NCBI GenBank assembly: GCA_024529925.1
Contig: JAFEUB010000796.1
Span: forward strand, 2,538,501 to 2,602,500
DNA: 64,000 bases
Source of the DNA: Ophthalmolycus amberensis
Lineage: Eukaryota; Chordata; Actinopteri; Perciformes; Zoarcidae
Direction of reading: 5' to 3'
Positions 1-58,500 of this stretch are shown here, piece after piece. The translations under genes were made by a program, and so were the position numbers. The notes beneath the pieces were generated by a model. It worked only from the letters and a program-made list of their open reading frames with translations. It searched no databases and was not told the DNA's origin. The first letter of the stretch is position 1. Every line of letters begins with the position of its first letter.

Positions 1-595
1 GATCAGCCACACACTACTCAACAGCAACTAGTTGCTCAAATCTTTATCTTGCTCACCACGGTGGGATATAAGAATAACCACTCAACCCTTTGCTACTCTG
101 AGTCAACACACGAGCCGAAATTCAAATGTTGATTTCCGCTCTGATGGCAGCTATTGCAGCTACATGTTAATCTCATGCGTGATCTGAGTCTGTAATAACC
201 AAAGACTCCTTCCATTTTTTTCATGTGCATCTGTGAAGCAGAAGCAGGACAGAACCAGCATTTAGGAACACCATGCCAATCCTCTTATCTCCATTATGGA
301 AGCTCAGAACTTGGATCAAATTAATCAGGATGGCCTGATGGGTCTCTCACTGCCAACTAAGACAGGATAATGAAAACATTAGAGGAGACAGATTTACATA
401 TCCATAAGCTAATTAGGCACAGCAAGGGGGCAGCAGGGATGGATAACTGGCCGTGGTTAGAAACCCAACCCACCAATATGAACTGTCATGTCACTTGCAT
501 CTCTTTGTGATTGCTCAAATTGTATCCTCACACTCTTGCGTTTACCCTCAGCCAAACCCAGGTTCCACTTGCTTTTTTTCCCCCTCTCCCCTCAC
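1..595. other. Intron of kiaa1549l after exon 14
   Basis: Begins with donor GTGAGG at 595 on the minus strand. I see no further exon of the family and no clear repeat; the next exon must be left of the window. Confidence 0.7.
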
Positions 596-46298
<45,703 letters not shown>

Positions 46299-46700
46299 AT
46301 CCAGTGGATAAGTTGCTGAAGTTTCGGTCGTAAATAATACATTGGATCAATCCTCGTGCGTGAACGGGGGGAAACACACAGCGGTTCCCGCGGTCTCGTC
46401 GTGGTGTCCAGGGCTGGAGGAGGCGGGGGGGGGGGGGTGGTGGTGGTGGGGGGGGGGGGGGGGGGGGGTGAAGCGGCGTTGAAGGGAAATTTAGAAATCC
46501 GCCCTATCGCTCCGCTCCGCTCGGTCCACCCATCATCACCGAGTGGCGCAGGGAGGCGCGCACACTTTGCCAAAGGTTTGACATTTAGCTGCTGCTCGTA
46601 CAGACCTGCTCAAGATGGATGACAGGCATTTGGGGTTTTGCTCGGGGGACGTTCAGCTGCAGATTTAAGGCTATGGAAGCTGCTGGGTCTTTGATTTACA
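46299..46700 (-). promoter_or_regulatory. kiaa1549l: Putative CpG-rich kiaa1549l promoter and 5'UTR
   Basis: The stretch from about 46080 to 46600 is much richer in G, C and CpG than its surroundings and spans exon 1. I see no TATA box. An in-frame stop lies at 46349-46347. Two poly-G runs, 46425-46437 and 46448-46468, joined by a TGG-repeat spacer, lie 127-170 bp upstream of the ATG. The transcription start cannot be placed from sequence alone. Confidence 0.45.
46425..46468. repeat. Poly-G tracts (13 and 21 G) upstream of kiaa1549l ATG
   Basis: G13 at 46425-46437 and G21 at 46448-46468, separated by TGGTGGTGGT. The plus strand could form G-quadruplexes and the sense strand is poly-C. Run lengths in such tracts are often unreliable in assemblies. 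Confidence 0.9.
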
Positions 46701-47699
46701 GTCAAACGGTGCGAATTATCCTCTCTGCTGTTAATTGTCGGGAGAAAGTGGAGGCGCGCGGTCTGTAGGACGACCTCTGCTGGGTGAATGAAGCCGGGCA
46801 CCACTCCATGTGGAGCAGGATACATTTATGTATTATTATTCTTGTTCACGCATGCAGGTGGACTAGGCCTTGGCCCTGTATTCATTATAGTTGTATTTAT
46901 CTCCACTAAGGCCTTCGATGTGTCCTTCACTGCCACATGAATTGTGTAGTAGGACTGCTACTGTAGACTATTGTAGGAGACCTCCTCCTTACATCCACCA
47001 GATGTCAGCACTGACCCAGAAACTGTGCATTAGTGGGCTAATGGAAATTGTAGGTGATGTAGAAAGAAAGACAAAGTACATTTGACAAGAATTCCCCACA
47101 AACAGTCTTTTGTGAACAATCTTGACTTTTGGTGTAAGCTTTAGATCATCTCTCTCACTCATTTGAGAACTTGTCAGTGAAGCAGCGGTTCTGGAGCTTT
47201 ATGTTTATGCAAAACATCTCTATCAGCAGACGTGGTTTGCACAGTTAAAAATGAAATTGTGGCATTAAAGTGTTCAAATTTCCATTTATTTTTCTGTGAA
47301 GCATTATTCGATTGGCAGAAAAATTATTTTGTTGATCAATTAATCTTTAAAATATTTAAACAAAAAAATACTAAATATTCTCTGGTTCCTGTTTCTCAAA
47401 TGTGAGGTTTGCTGCTTTTCACTGTTTATCATTCATTGCTGCCATCTGTATCATTTCAACTGTAACATTATTTGGGGCATTTTCTGAGATTTCATAGACA
47501 AAGGGATTGATCAATAAACGCCCAAATGTTTCTGTCAGAATAAAATCAGCTGCAGACCCTCTCATGTTCTCATGAGTACTAACCAGCAGTTTGTGAATGT
47601 GGTGGACGAGTTGCAATATGATCAGTCAGCACCTGAGTTAATACGGTTACGGGGGGAAAGAATAGACCAAGTCAAAAAGAGCTGCATCGATAGAATTTT
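46701..47699. other. Intergenic spacer between hipk3 3' end and kiaa1549l promoter
   Basis: About 1 kb, mostly AT-rich. An AATAAA on the minus strand at 47289-47284 could be a far poly(A) signal of hipk3. No gene was seen. Confidence 0.5.
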
Positions 47700-47910
47700 T
47701 TTTTAATTCAAAGTGAATCTCAACAATAATACACCATAAAGTCTTATTTTGACAGTCACCAAAAGAGTCACCTGGAAAACCCGCTTAATGTGACAAAGTA
47801 GAGAAGGCTTGGTCACACCTAAATCACTGAGAACTAGAGAGGAAACACTATCGCAAACTGTAAAGAGACATCACATCCAGAGTTAGTTTTCCCAGTCCTC
47901 ATACTGTAAA

Positions 47911-47918
47911 TATTGCAC
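47911..47918 (-). promoter_or_regulatory. Candidate miR-25/92 family target site in hipk3 3'UTR
   Basis: The minus strand reads GTGCAATA, an exact 8-mer match to the seed of the miR-25/32/92/363/367 family (established seed AUUGCAC). It sits in a short near-palindrome, TTGCACTGTGCAA, and next to a TATTTACAGTA stretch. The site is meaningful only if the 3'UTR extends this far. Confidence 0.3.
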
Positions 47919-49053
47919 AGTGCAATTGCTACATGGCAAACTAGTGTAGCATGAAATAAAAAAGCTAAATGAAACAAAAACGAAAAAAACAAAGCCACAA
48001 AAGTATACAGGTATTGAAACGGTAACAGTTCAGATTTCTATTTGATGAACAATCTAAAACAGATGATTCCATAACTTGGTGTGAATTAACTCTGAAATTG
48101 ATAGATTACCAGAAAAACAAGAGCTTAAGTAAATCAAACCTCATCAAATCAAATCATAGAGTAACACAGTAGTACATTTAGACTAATACAGACCCTGAAT
48201 TAACATCTCTAAAAGGATAATACCGCAGCAGAGGATTTGTTTTCTGATATCAAAGTCATACCTTTAATTGTAGTAATTTTACAAACAACTTTTATCTGTT
48301 AAATGTTACAGGAATCCTCCAACAAAAAAACAATAAACAACATATCCATAAACCCAAGGTGTTAATCGTGTGGAAAATTAAAAGAGTTTTAAGATTTCTC
48401 TCTTGCATCCATTCCTTTCCTAACAAGTATGGGAGAGTTTATGCAGGCGCATTGCTGGTGAATACCTTTGGAGGAATCAAAACACAGATTACATTTCACA
48501 TGCTTATAATTGGGGAACTATTTCAAGCACTAATCTGCCAAGTTCATGCCTTGTTGTCATGAGCTTTCTTTCCCACAAATGATACTCGAGTATGATCAGT
48601 AAAGCGTACAAGGTGAGCAGAAAGCTATCAAAATACATACAAGCATATCAATGCAAGTGTTTACATATTGAGCTCATGACAGGCCGTGCAGACAAACTAC
48701 AATAATCTCCTCGACGGAGCAATTTTCCATCCAGAACACAGGAAAAAAAAAACATCCAGACAAGACTGGATGTAAAGCACGGCTCGTCTGATTTGTTTTA
48801 AAAGGCCAGTGTTGTCAACTTTGCTCCGGTCACTCCCACTCTGCCTCGACTTGCACGATGGAAAAGCTGCTCTGAGCAGACAGCTTCTAGGCAGAACATA
48901 GTGAAGCAACTTGGGTGTACATGCAAGGTAATGTAAAGCATGGAGATCATCTAAGAACACTTGGTGGTGCAATGACCGCACAATGTAAAGTATTGCATCT
49001 ACTGTTTAGCCAGAGTGACTATCGAAAGACTGTTGAGTGTCATATCTTTCAAA

Positions 49054-49078
49054 GTGTGCGTGTGTGTGTGTGTGTGTT
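49054..49078. repeat. TG microsatellite
   Basis: About 12 TG units with one CG variant, in the probable hipk3 3'UTR. Confidence 0.85.
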
Positions 49079-50481
49079 ATCACAGGGGCTTTGGTGGCAG
49101 CTATCTGAAACAAGAGGCGCACCACCACCATGTACATCTCCTCGGTCATGTCTACAAGCTGATCAGAGGAGTACAAGTCCCTGGAATGACATTGTGATGA
49201 AGTCCTATTTTGTGTTTGTTTGTTGTTTGTTTTATTCCTGGTCTTGTGGCCGTTGAAAGACTGCCTACTCGATACGGTAACGGACTGTTAGCGGATTCCA
49301 TGCCTTCCTCATCAAATACGCGGGGAGGAATCACCATCTTGAATTCTCACTTTCTGAAGCTCAAGGCACATACGCAGTGCTGCTCACACTGTCTCAATTT
49401 CATTAAGGAACGCACAACAATGAGCACAGTTTTGCGTCGACAAAACATAATTTTGATATGAGACACTCATAAAGGGGAGAGCGATCCGAACACAAGGCAG
49501 TTTAGAATAACAAACTGTGGGACTGATATTCTAGCCAGATAGAACATTGAACAGTTAAAAAGGTTGCAATAAAGATTTGTTCAAATCAATTCAACAGTAA
49601 AACGAGTTGTTGAACATTATTCTGGAACAGAAACATTGGGCTAATTTGTTTTTGGACAGACAGTCTAACCCCCCCCCCCTCCTACCTAACCTCACCCCTG
49701 TGTGAGTGCTTAGTGCCGAGTGTGTAATTGATGGAAACATGACAGAAGCTATTCAATCAACATAATGTTTTGTGGGTATTTTTCTGGCATCTCACAGTGC
49801 TCTTGTAACACAGAAGAGAGTATACTGGTAGTATACCGTGTATACGTGCAATGAAAAAGTTAAATCCATCCTGCAAGCTACAACTTCAGATGCGTACAAA
49901 ACACCAATATGAAAACATACAAAATTAAGTTACATCGATACATCATTATATGCAGTGATGAGCCCAAAAGGTTAATAAGGATAAAATACTGATGCAAAAC
50001 ACACCCCGAGAAACAACAAATGCAACTAATGTTCATCATCAGCAATACAGTAGTTACAATGACACTCCAAATATGAACGCAAAACACAAAAATCAAAACT
50101 ACTTCTATTTCAGATAATTAGGGACCTATACAAAAAAATAGCAACACCAGGTTTAAACGCAGAGAAATCACCTAATTTCACAGCTATCGAAGTGGCAATC
50201 ATCATATAGCAGCTTATCTATGATACATTCAAGAAAGAAATGATACGACTTATTAATTGCCCAATGAGCTAGACAAAACCTCTGCCGTTTTTTTTTTTTT
50301 TTGTTAAATACTATTTTTTTGTTTTTTTTTTCACCCCATTCTACAACGACAGTATGACGGCGGTCTATGCAAACAGAATAGCTACCTTGCTCAGGAAATG
50401 AATTACAGTCTTTGGTGCTGCACAAGCAACTTCATTTGAAAATAAGACACAAAAAATACACGCTTAACTAGTAAAACGAAC

Positions 50482-50516
50482 CACACACACACACACACAC
50501 GCACGCGCACGCACGT
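50482..50516. repeat. CA / CG microsatellite
   Basis: CA units passing into GCACGCGCACGCACG, in the probable hipk3 3'UTR. Confidence 0.85.
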
Positions 50517-51232
50517 GTATATATCCTCCCTGACGGAATGTATAAAATAAGCAGTCGACACCGATAAGCCTCAAGCCTTCAACAAATGGTATAATGTAAA
50601 GGGAAAAAGTTAACTTTGTCACACATGCATAAATGAGAGAATTGCACACAATTAACTCACACCGTATCAAACATCTGTACTAAATAGTCTAGCTCTATAA
50701 TATATGTCCATATATATGTGTGTATATATCGAATACTGCATGGTTTGCTCGGGCTTAGAAAATTCCATACCGTGAATTAATTTGCATTATTTTTCTTACC
50801 TAGTCAAAGCCATGCCCACCACATCTAAGAAACAAAGTGAAAACACTCAAAATGAAAACACGAAGACAAAGACGAAAACAAAACCAACGACTATTTAGAT
50901 TGTATTGCAGTCTCATCGAACAGTACAAATACTGTTTGTAATAATAGTTTCACTAAATAGAAAGTGATTATCAGATATTAAGCAATACTCAGTACTTGCA
51001 CTTTGTACACTCGTTCATTCGGGGCAAAGGGGAGAATGAAAAAAAAAAAACACGTTTTTAATGAAACAGTAAGCATTCGCAACAGCAAAGCATGCTGTTC
51101 TTCTTGAAAGAACAGAAAAGTAACTCACTACACACTGAAATATACACCGACTCCAAAAGATAAGCACCGCTATCCGCGATACATCACATCCATGCAGGCT
51201 ATGCATGGACATATACACCAAGTGTATATATA

Positions 51233-51240
51233 TATATACA
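51233..51240 (-). promoter_or_regulatory. Candidate Pumilio element in hipk3 3'UTR
   Basis: The minus strand reads TGTATATA, the Pumilio-binding consensus TGTANATA. It lies about 0.9 kb after the hipk3 stop but at the edge of a TA repeat, so it may be chance. Confidence 0.2.
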
Positions 51241-51316
51241 CACTCACACACAGGATGCATCGACTGATTGGAATTTCAAGTGCCGCAGTCCGGTACATTA
51301 ATATTCATGTATATAG

Positions 51317-51318
<2 letters not shown>

Positions 51319-51355
<37 letters not shown>
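51319..51355. repeat. AT microsatellite
   Basis: About 18 AT units in the probable hipk3 3'UTR. A shorter TA run lies at 51225-51240. Confidence 0.9.
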
Positions 51356-51357
<2 letters not shown>

Positions 51358-52120
51358 TAGTAACATTAACAAACCTCAAATATGTAAGGCACTATGGCTG
51401 GGGACAGTTGTACAATGCAGCGAGTCCTGTGACACCAACAATAAGAGCAACGTCTATGCATCTTTCCGTTTACATTTTTGCTCATGCAAGACCACATGCA
51501 GCGTGAGGAACAACCCTATATAAATCGGTTAAATTGACTTGACATTGCTAACACCAAAAGACACCGAAAAAGGTACAAATACTTCAAACGCAGTACAACA
51601 TACACAGTGGACAACTTGTGAATCCGTCAATCTAGACCTAGAGACTGGGATGGCTTTACAAAGATGGATGTGTCTTGCACACGTAAGAAGGCAATATAGA
51701 AAAATAGCTGGGATCAGGGGTGCAAAGTCTAACTATTCAACACCACCCCAATTATTTTACCTGTTTGAGGAGTATTCGAAGAAGATCCAATGCAGAGATA
51801 TATATCAAATGTGCAAAATACACATTAAGTGTGAGTTTAACTACTCATTCATTCGTTCATTCAATCATACATACATTATTTCCTTCTTAATGTTTGCCCA
51901 AATCATCTCCATCATTGAAACTCTTTTTTCCTTTTTTTTTTTTGTTTTTTTAAAGCTTGAAGTTCAATTACACACAAGTCTACAAGATTCAAAAAAATAG
52001 CTTGCTTTCTCTGTGGTTGTGCCATGGTTTTAGAAATGAGAACCATGTTGTGGTCTACGATAGATTTCACCCTGCTCACTTAGCCCTCAGGTGGTATAAA
52101 GGGTACCTGGGCAGCCGTGC

Positions 52121-52596
52121 TCAGATGTAAGGGTACTGGTTTATTTTGGTGGGGCTGAGAGGGAAACTGGCGTAGGCGGGCGAGGCAATGTAGGAGTGCG
52201 GGGGAAAGAGGGGCTTGAATTGGCCCTGGGGGTGCAAGGTGGGGGAGGGCAGCATTCGGGGGTTGATGCCCACTGTGACCTGATGCACGATGCCTGCCGG
52301 GTGGGAGATGCTGTAGGTGGGCTGGAGGATGGGGCGGGAGGCTACAGGGGAAGCCAGGAGGTGGGCCACGGGGGCCGCCGTGACCAGAGGACCAGACTGG
52401 GGGTAGGACAGTAAGGTGGGCTGGGTGTGCGGGTGGCCCCCAAGGTGGGGGTGGGGTGGGGGCCCGTAGCGTGGTTTGGGCTGCTGTGGGACAGGGTGAA
52501 TGTGTGCCCATGCATGGTAGGAGGAATATAGGCCTGTGGTCTCCGATGGGCAAAGTTGCCGTTCCATTCCTGGTGGCAGGAACCGAAATGCTGCAC
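52121..52596 (-). CDS. hipk3: hipk3 terminal exon with an apparent 1-base deletion
   Basis: The 5' part reads VQHFGSCHQEWNGNFAHRRP and TFTLSHSSPNH in the frame set by the upstream exon. The 3' part reads HLGGHPHTQPTLLSYPQSGP, PVAHLLASP, GIVHQVTVGINPRMLPSPT and SPTKINQYPYI up to TGA at 52123-52121, but in a different frame. Both halves match HIPK3, so about one base is missing between them. The likely place is a 4-base G run (minus-strand C run) at 52453-52456, flanked by two 5-base runs. As written, the first frame ends at a stop near 52342, after 84 residues of this exon. The exon is 476 bp where 477 is expected. Confidence 0.9.
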
Positions 52597-55500
52597 CTGA
52601 GAGAGAGAACACCTGGCTGATAAGATTCACCATCTTCATCGACAGAGTTCGTCTTCGTGAGCCACTAGATGCTGCCGTTTCCACATTTTTACACGTCTTT
52701 AAGCAGTCATTAACAATCCTGACATTCATCTCGTCTTAATTTGTGTGTACACTCTTAGAATATCATATTAATTATCTTTGACTTACTGGCAATACACAAG
52801 TTAGCAGCATTACAGTAAAAGTCCTTCCCAGTTCCAAATGTACACCCTCCAACTGTGAGTCATTTAGAGCAAAGCTGGATGATTTGTTAGCGACCAAAGC
52901 TACTGTGGCAGATGAATTAAGTTCAATTGACAGTATGATGTGTGCTACTGGCTGCTGCTCTGCTATAAAAAAGGAAATAGTTGCAATTCAAATGTGCTTT
53001 TTATCACTTAAATGTACAGAGTGTAGTCACATGTGCTTTTTATCACTTAAATGTACAGAGTAGTACACTTCAGAACTTGCACTTCCTGGTACAGTTTGCC
53101 AGCTTCTTCACATTCCAGATTAAGGGCAGATAGAGGATACCATGACTTGACATGACAATGTAATAAAATGTATGCGACTGCCATGCGCTCACCTGCCCAA
53201 AGCCTATAGGCTGCTGTTGCTGGGGCTGGAATGCAGGGGTGATCTTCTGCGGCCTGTTGAGGAGGGGAGTGGACTGGCGATGATGTCGCCCAGGAAAGCC
53301 TCGCCCTTGGTACTGGCATGAAGACTCTAAGAGTGAGGTAGGACGGAGAAACACACAGGGGCGGAGATGATGCGTTAATGCAGGCAATTTGGTGACCCAC
53401 TCTCAAAATCATAATGTAAATAAGGGGCAGGCAAAAGACACAAGAAAAGCAACCAGGGATCCAACTACTGCTGCAGAAATGGCAACATTTGTGACAGGAG
53501 GCTTATCAGTGATTTCAGCCGTGTTTGATCAGATCCAAACCTTTAAACACAGCGACATCTGTCTTCTTAATGCGAGCTAGGTGATTATAAATACCGTAGC
53601 TGTGTTTGGGGGGGGGATCTGGGAGGAGTTGCAAACTAAGCTTGTTCATAGAGCTTACAGTGGGGTCAGACCGTCAGCTATAAATACACCTGGTAGCACT
53701 AGAATAGCAAACTGTGCCCTTTTATGTGGGGCTTTAGTTGCAATAGTGGGTGGGGGGGGTCCTTTGACGTGAAAGGCAATATGACTGCATGATTTTCTCT
53801 GAGGATTTACAGTTGAACCCTCTACTTTAAAATACCTATAAAGAGGTAGCTTTTAAATGCACTCAGGTGCTGAGAGCACAGCTGTTAATAAAGCTTACAT
53901 ACAGGCATGCGTAACTCCAGAAAGAAACATTTATCAAGCATTTATCCGTTTATGACAACCAGATCTGTTCATGTTCTCTGCTTAACATCCAATATTTCAT
54001 TCAAGACATTACACATTGTGGGGCAATTACGCATGTCTTATGTAGCTTTAAAAAGTGCACATCCACACAGGTACAGGGGCACTCAGAGTCAGTCTGGAGC
54101 CAGACTAAGGAGGCAAACAAATATCCACTCCAGAGTTCAGAGCAGATACTTCAGGGCAGGTCACCCATAATCACCTGTGAGAACCTCTGTGGTCTACAAA
54201 GACAGCGTAATCCCAGACCATGTGACCTGTGGAGCAGACAGCAGCAGTGGTGACTGGATCTTTGAGCTACCACGACCTACTCATGCACTCGTCTTCAGAG
54301 CATACTGCAGACACAAAGCAACCGAGTGTGCAGAGGAAACGGTGTCCTTGTCGCCTGCGTCATTCATATGATCATTTAGAGATAACCTGGGTTCAATACA
54401 CTGGTCACTTTCAACAGCTCTTAGGTACAACAAAGCACGAATTTCAGATTCCTAATATACATGTGTAGGTCTTAAATACGCAACACGCTGAATGTATATT
54501 CGTGTTAACGATGCTTCACATGTCCAGTTTTACCTGTGTTGCCATACATGTCGCTGACAGTCGGGTAGTAATTGTTGTTGTTCTGCGCTCTCATCGGCGG
54601 CACCACGACGGTACGAACTGTCGGCTTGCTGGGCTCGGTCTCCGGGGCAACGCACGCAACGCGGGGCTGGCGGTTCTGGTTGCCGTCGGCGATGAAGCGT
54701 TGCCGTGCGAAGGGACTGTTGCTATGGCCGTCGGAGGCGTCCGAGGCGGGCGAGCTGTCCACCGTGTCACAGCCGCTCTCCTGCTCGTCGTCTGACATAC
54801 TGCAAGAGGGGAACCAATGAGGAGGGAAGTTATAAAGTAGAACCAGGAGGAACATCTGTAAGAGCTGTTTGAATGGGTTCCATTGGTTGTATTGCTTCCA
54901 TTGGTTCTATTGGTCGTACCTGTTGGGGTGTTTGCAGGGTGAGGTGCTGGACTGGGCCGAGGCTGAAGAGCTGGTGCTGAGCGTGCTGTCTGGACTGCTC
55001 AGGGAGCAGACTCTCTCCATACTGACGGTGCTCTGACACGCCTCACAAGCTGCACTACCCTTACACCTGTGTGCAGAGAGAGTCAAATCAAATAAGACAC
55101 TTGTACAAAAGAAAAATTTGAAATATTGTTTGGAAGGAACCTGATGGTGAGCACTCACTCCCCCATCGAGTGTCTTTGTGCGCTCTCCTCTTCGTCGCTG
55201 CTGATACTGATGACGCTAACGGTCGGACTCGCTACGTCAGAGATCACCATGGCCTGCCGCTGCTGCTCCTGTGAAACCAAAAGCTCCTCACAGTCTGGTT
55301 CCACTTTGCAGCAGTTCTCCACCTCCACCCGCTCGGTTCCTTGCTCCTCTCCGGCAGTACGCCCTTCTTCTGGGAATCTGGCTTCTACCTGCTGCACATT
55401 CTTTGCTGTATCGGCCATCTTTGGGGACTGGCATGCTATATTTTGGACGTATGTGTTTTGGGAGAAGTTGCTGCCCCTATTGAAGGAAGACGAGTCACTT

Positions 55501-58500
55501 TCAGAATGGAAGAACCTCTTTTTAAGTGCACGTCTGTGCGTTCTAGTTGCAACACTTGCCATACCTGTTCACGCAAGGCTTGGATCTCTTGTTGGCAGCC
55601 GGCTGTGGCCACACCACATGTGCAATGCCTATGTTGATTGGCTGGTGGGTGGACATGGTCATTTGGTTGGTTAAGAATGGCTGAGAGTGTGCAATCATGG
55701 AGCTGTAATGGTTACCATGGGGACGCACTTTCCTGCATTAAGGAAACAGAACATTGCAAATTGAGCCAAAAGCCTTTTAGCACCATTACCAACAAAATAG
55801 TCTCGGTCACGAGTGCCAAAGGGAATTGTATGACTCATCGATCATTATTATTCAGGGGAGCAAACCGTGCTGTATCAGAGCAGTACAGCCATTCCCAAAG
55901 GGTGTAGATTACAACTAAAAGGTAATAAAGCACTAATAAATATTGCTTTAGATAATACTACATATTGGAACTATATAGAACATATCAAGAACGGACAGGG
56001 ATGATGTATCAAAAAGAGAAACAAATTGCTTACCCCCAGTCACCCAATCTTTGTGAGCCGGCCACAGTGTCAGATCCCAAAGTGGTTGGTGGTGGAGGCC
56101 CTGATGTCACCTGCTGCCAAGTGGGCACCAAGATCTGCTGTGCACGGTTGGACCAGGCCTGTTGAAGTTCAGAGAAGCAACGCTAATTTTGCACTCGGAG
56201 ATGCTTTTATCAGCTTGCCTGATCTACACTTACTAATGAGGCCAAGCTGCCTCTCCATCTCATCCTAAGCTCTTTGAGCTGTATTACCATCAGTCCTTAC
56301 CTGTGTGATGACTCCAGTTCTGATTTGTATGGGAGGTGCTTGAGTGACCAGAGGCACAGAGCCCTCCATCCGTACAGAGTAGCCTGCTGGTTTAGCTGTG
56401 TTGGAGGGGATCCCTGCAGGGACAATGGACAGGAGATTGTTGAGTTTAAGATATTTAGTCTAATCGCCACTAACAATAACAAACAAGTGAAATAAGGATT
56501 TACACCTCCTACCTTGAATGGTTGGGGGGCACAGAATGAGTGCCTGCTGAAATGAATCGCTGCATCCAAACGGACCACTTCCTGTCTGCAATGGTATACC
56601 AGGGTGCATCACTGATTGGGCTGATCCCTAAAAAAAATTAAGAATGATATGACTGGACTTTTCTGAGGAACAACAATGATCAACAATAGTATGAAAAAGC
56701 CAGTAGATGGCGACATCTCTGTCAAGAAGTCTGTGTTTCAGCCGGACAGAGCCCAGGGACCTGTCCGGTACTGAGAGACGAGTGGGTTAGTCAGTTCGTC
56801 TTTTCAGTCAAAAGACAGAGACAAACTTTCATCACCATCGTAACCTCCAACACATGGCTGATCTTCTCCAGAGGAAGTTCAGGGTACCGAGTCAAAAAGT
56901 ATCCAAAAGGCCCACTTTCTTACTAATAAGCTGCTTTAAGGATTCCATTAAGCAAAGGCAAATTATTTAATATCTCAATAGGTTCATGTCATAAAGTGCT
57001 GCTTGTGATCGGTTGATATTGCATATGATAATGGAAACCTTTTTATATGAACATGCTCATGAACTGAACCAATTCATCCAGGCTCACCAAGGTTAGATTT
57101 TTTTTTTTTTTTAAAGTTGGATAACTAGAGGGCGTTAGACAATGTTGAACTTAGTCTCGGAGACAGGGCTGAGGGCTAAACAAAGAACCTAAGCATATGC
57201 CTCTGCATCATTACGGCTCTCGCGCCTGGCTATAATTACATCTATTGAATAACGGTAACTAGGCCTATATTGTTCTGCTGCAGCTTCTGAACGTAGCCCA
57301 ACCCCCATATACATGATAGCAAAAACAAAGCAGCCTTTCAGAGGATACTACGTTTACGTACGATACCACGTTTTCTTGTTAAATTCCCCTGAACACACAC
57401 ACACACACACACACACAGAATCGCAGCTTTTGGGCAGACTTTAAGATGTTTTGCATTATAAAGATCCAGAGGCAAAAAAAGGGCCATCTCCTTCTTTTCC
57501 TCAGCAACAACACTGATTTGCACCGTTGCCATGACCTCAGAAACATGACATGCTTTTGTTGCCATGACAGCAGTGCTAGGACGCAATGAGACGGTTGAGT
57601 CGGCACACACGAACGCAATAAAAGGCGAGGAAATTGTCTCCATGATCAGTCTTCACAGGAGCAGACGAACAGAACAACACATTGCGTGTCAATGACCCAC
57701 ACCATCTGTGATCATTCAGATATCGGCGTATTTTTCTATTTAATTCCCAGTTTAGGACACAAGAAAGTGAACATAAATAGGAGCGGATTGGCTTTGGCAG
57801 AGGTCTGCGCTCTCAGAGCGACCTTCTAGTTTTGACATGTTTTAATTCCCTGATTTCAAGATTAATGTGGTTAAGTGTAAATAACATCCCCGCCCACACA
57901 TTCAGATCATGATGCAAACACGTCTTCATCAACTTACTTGAGGGTGAACACCGGTAATCTTGCTGAACGGGTGGTTGACGGAGGCAGCAGCTGTTGTGGT
58001 TACAGTTCTGATGAAAGGCCCTTTGTTCCTGTTGGCCACCTCATATGCACTGGGACGAGTCCAGCAAACGTCCATAATGTGGAAACATGACTTCACACTA
58101 CAGGCAGAGGAGTTACAGTTCAAGTTAATGAAGGTCAAACTGACAACATGTCTGAAGATCTGAGGCAAGGGGGACTCACTGGTTACTGTGGGGAAAGTCG
58201 AGCAGGTGCTGCATCGTCACAAAGGGCTGGCCGAGAGCCTCGGCGGGGCTGATCCTCTCCTCTGCATCGATAAACAGCATCTTCCTCAGCAGGCCCACAA
58301 ACTCCCGGCGGTCCGCCTTCTCCGCCAACAAGTCACTACCTTCCAGATTAATCACCAAGTTCACCTGGAATACAAAGATATTACTGCTGAAACCACAGAT
58401 CAATATAACTGTTCATCAACAGAATTACATATTAGAAGAAAAGGGAAAATGACATTCCACTAAACTGTGTGTATGATGAATCAAGACATGTGTTGATATG

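Larger units (their letters stand above)
47700..52120 (-). other. hipk3: Probable long hipk3 3'UTR
   Basis: After the hipk3 stop there is no coding sequence for 4.4 kb, and the stretch is AT-rich with poly-A runs on the sense strand. Vertebrate HIPK3 has a long 3'UTR of several kilobases. Possible poly(A) signals on the minus strand are AATAAA at 49236-49231 and ATTAAA near 47706, so both shorter and longer ends are possible. A CA repeat (50482-50516), a TA repeat (51319-51355) and a TG repeat (49054-49078) lie within it. The boundaries are inferred. Confidence 0.45.

Noticed and set aside
51539..52000. 153-aa plus-strand ORF
   Set aside because: It lies opposite the probable hipk3 3'UTR and has low-complexity, AT-driven composition with no recognised domain.
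52080..52553. 157-aa Pro-rich minus-strand ORF overlapping the last hipk3 exon
   Set aside because: It is the third frame of the same exon and matches no HIPK sequence.
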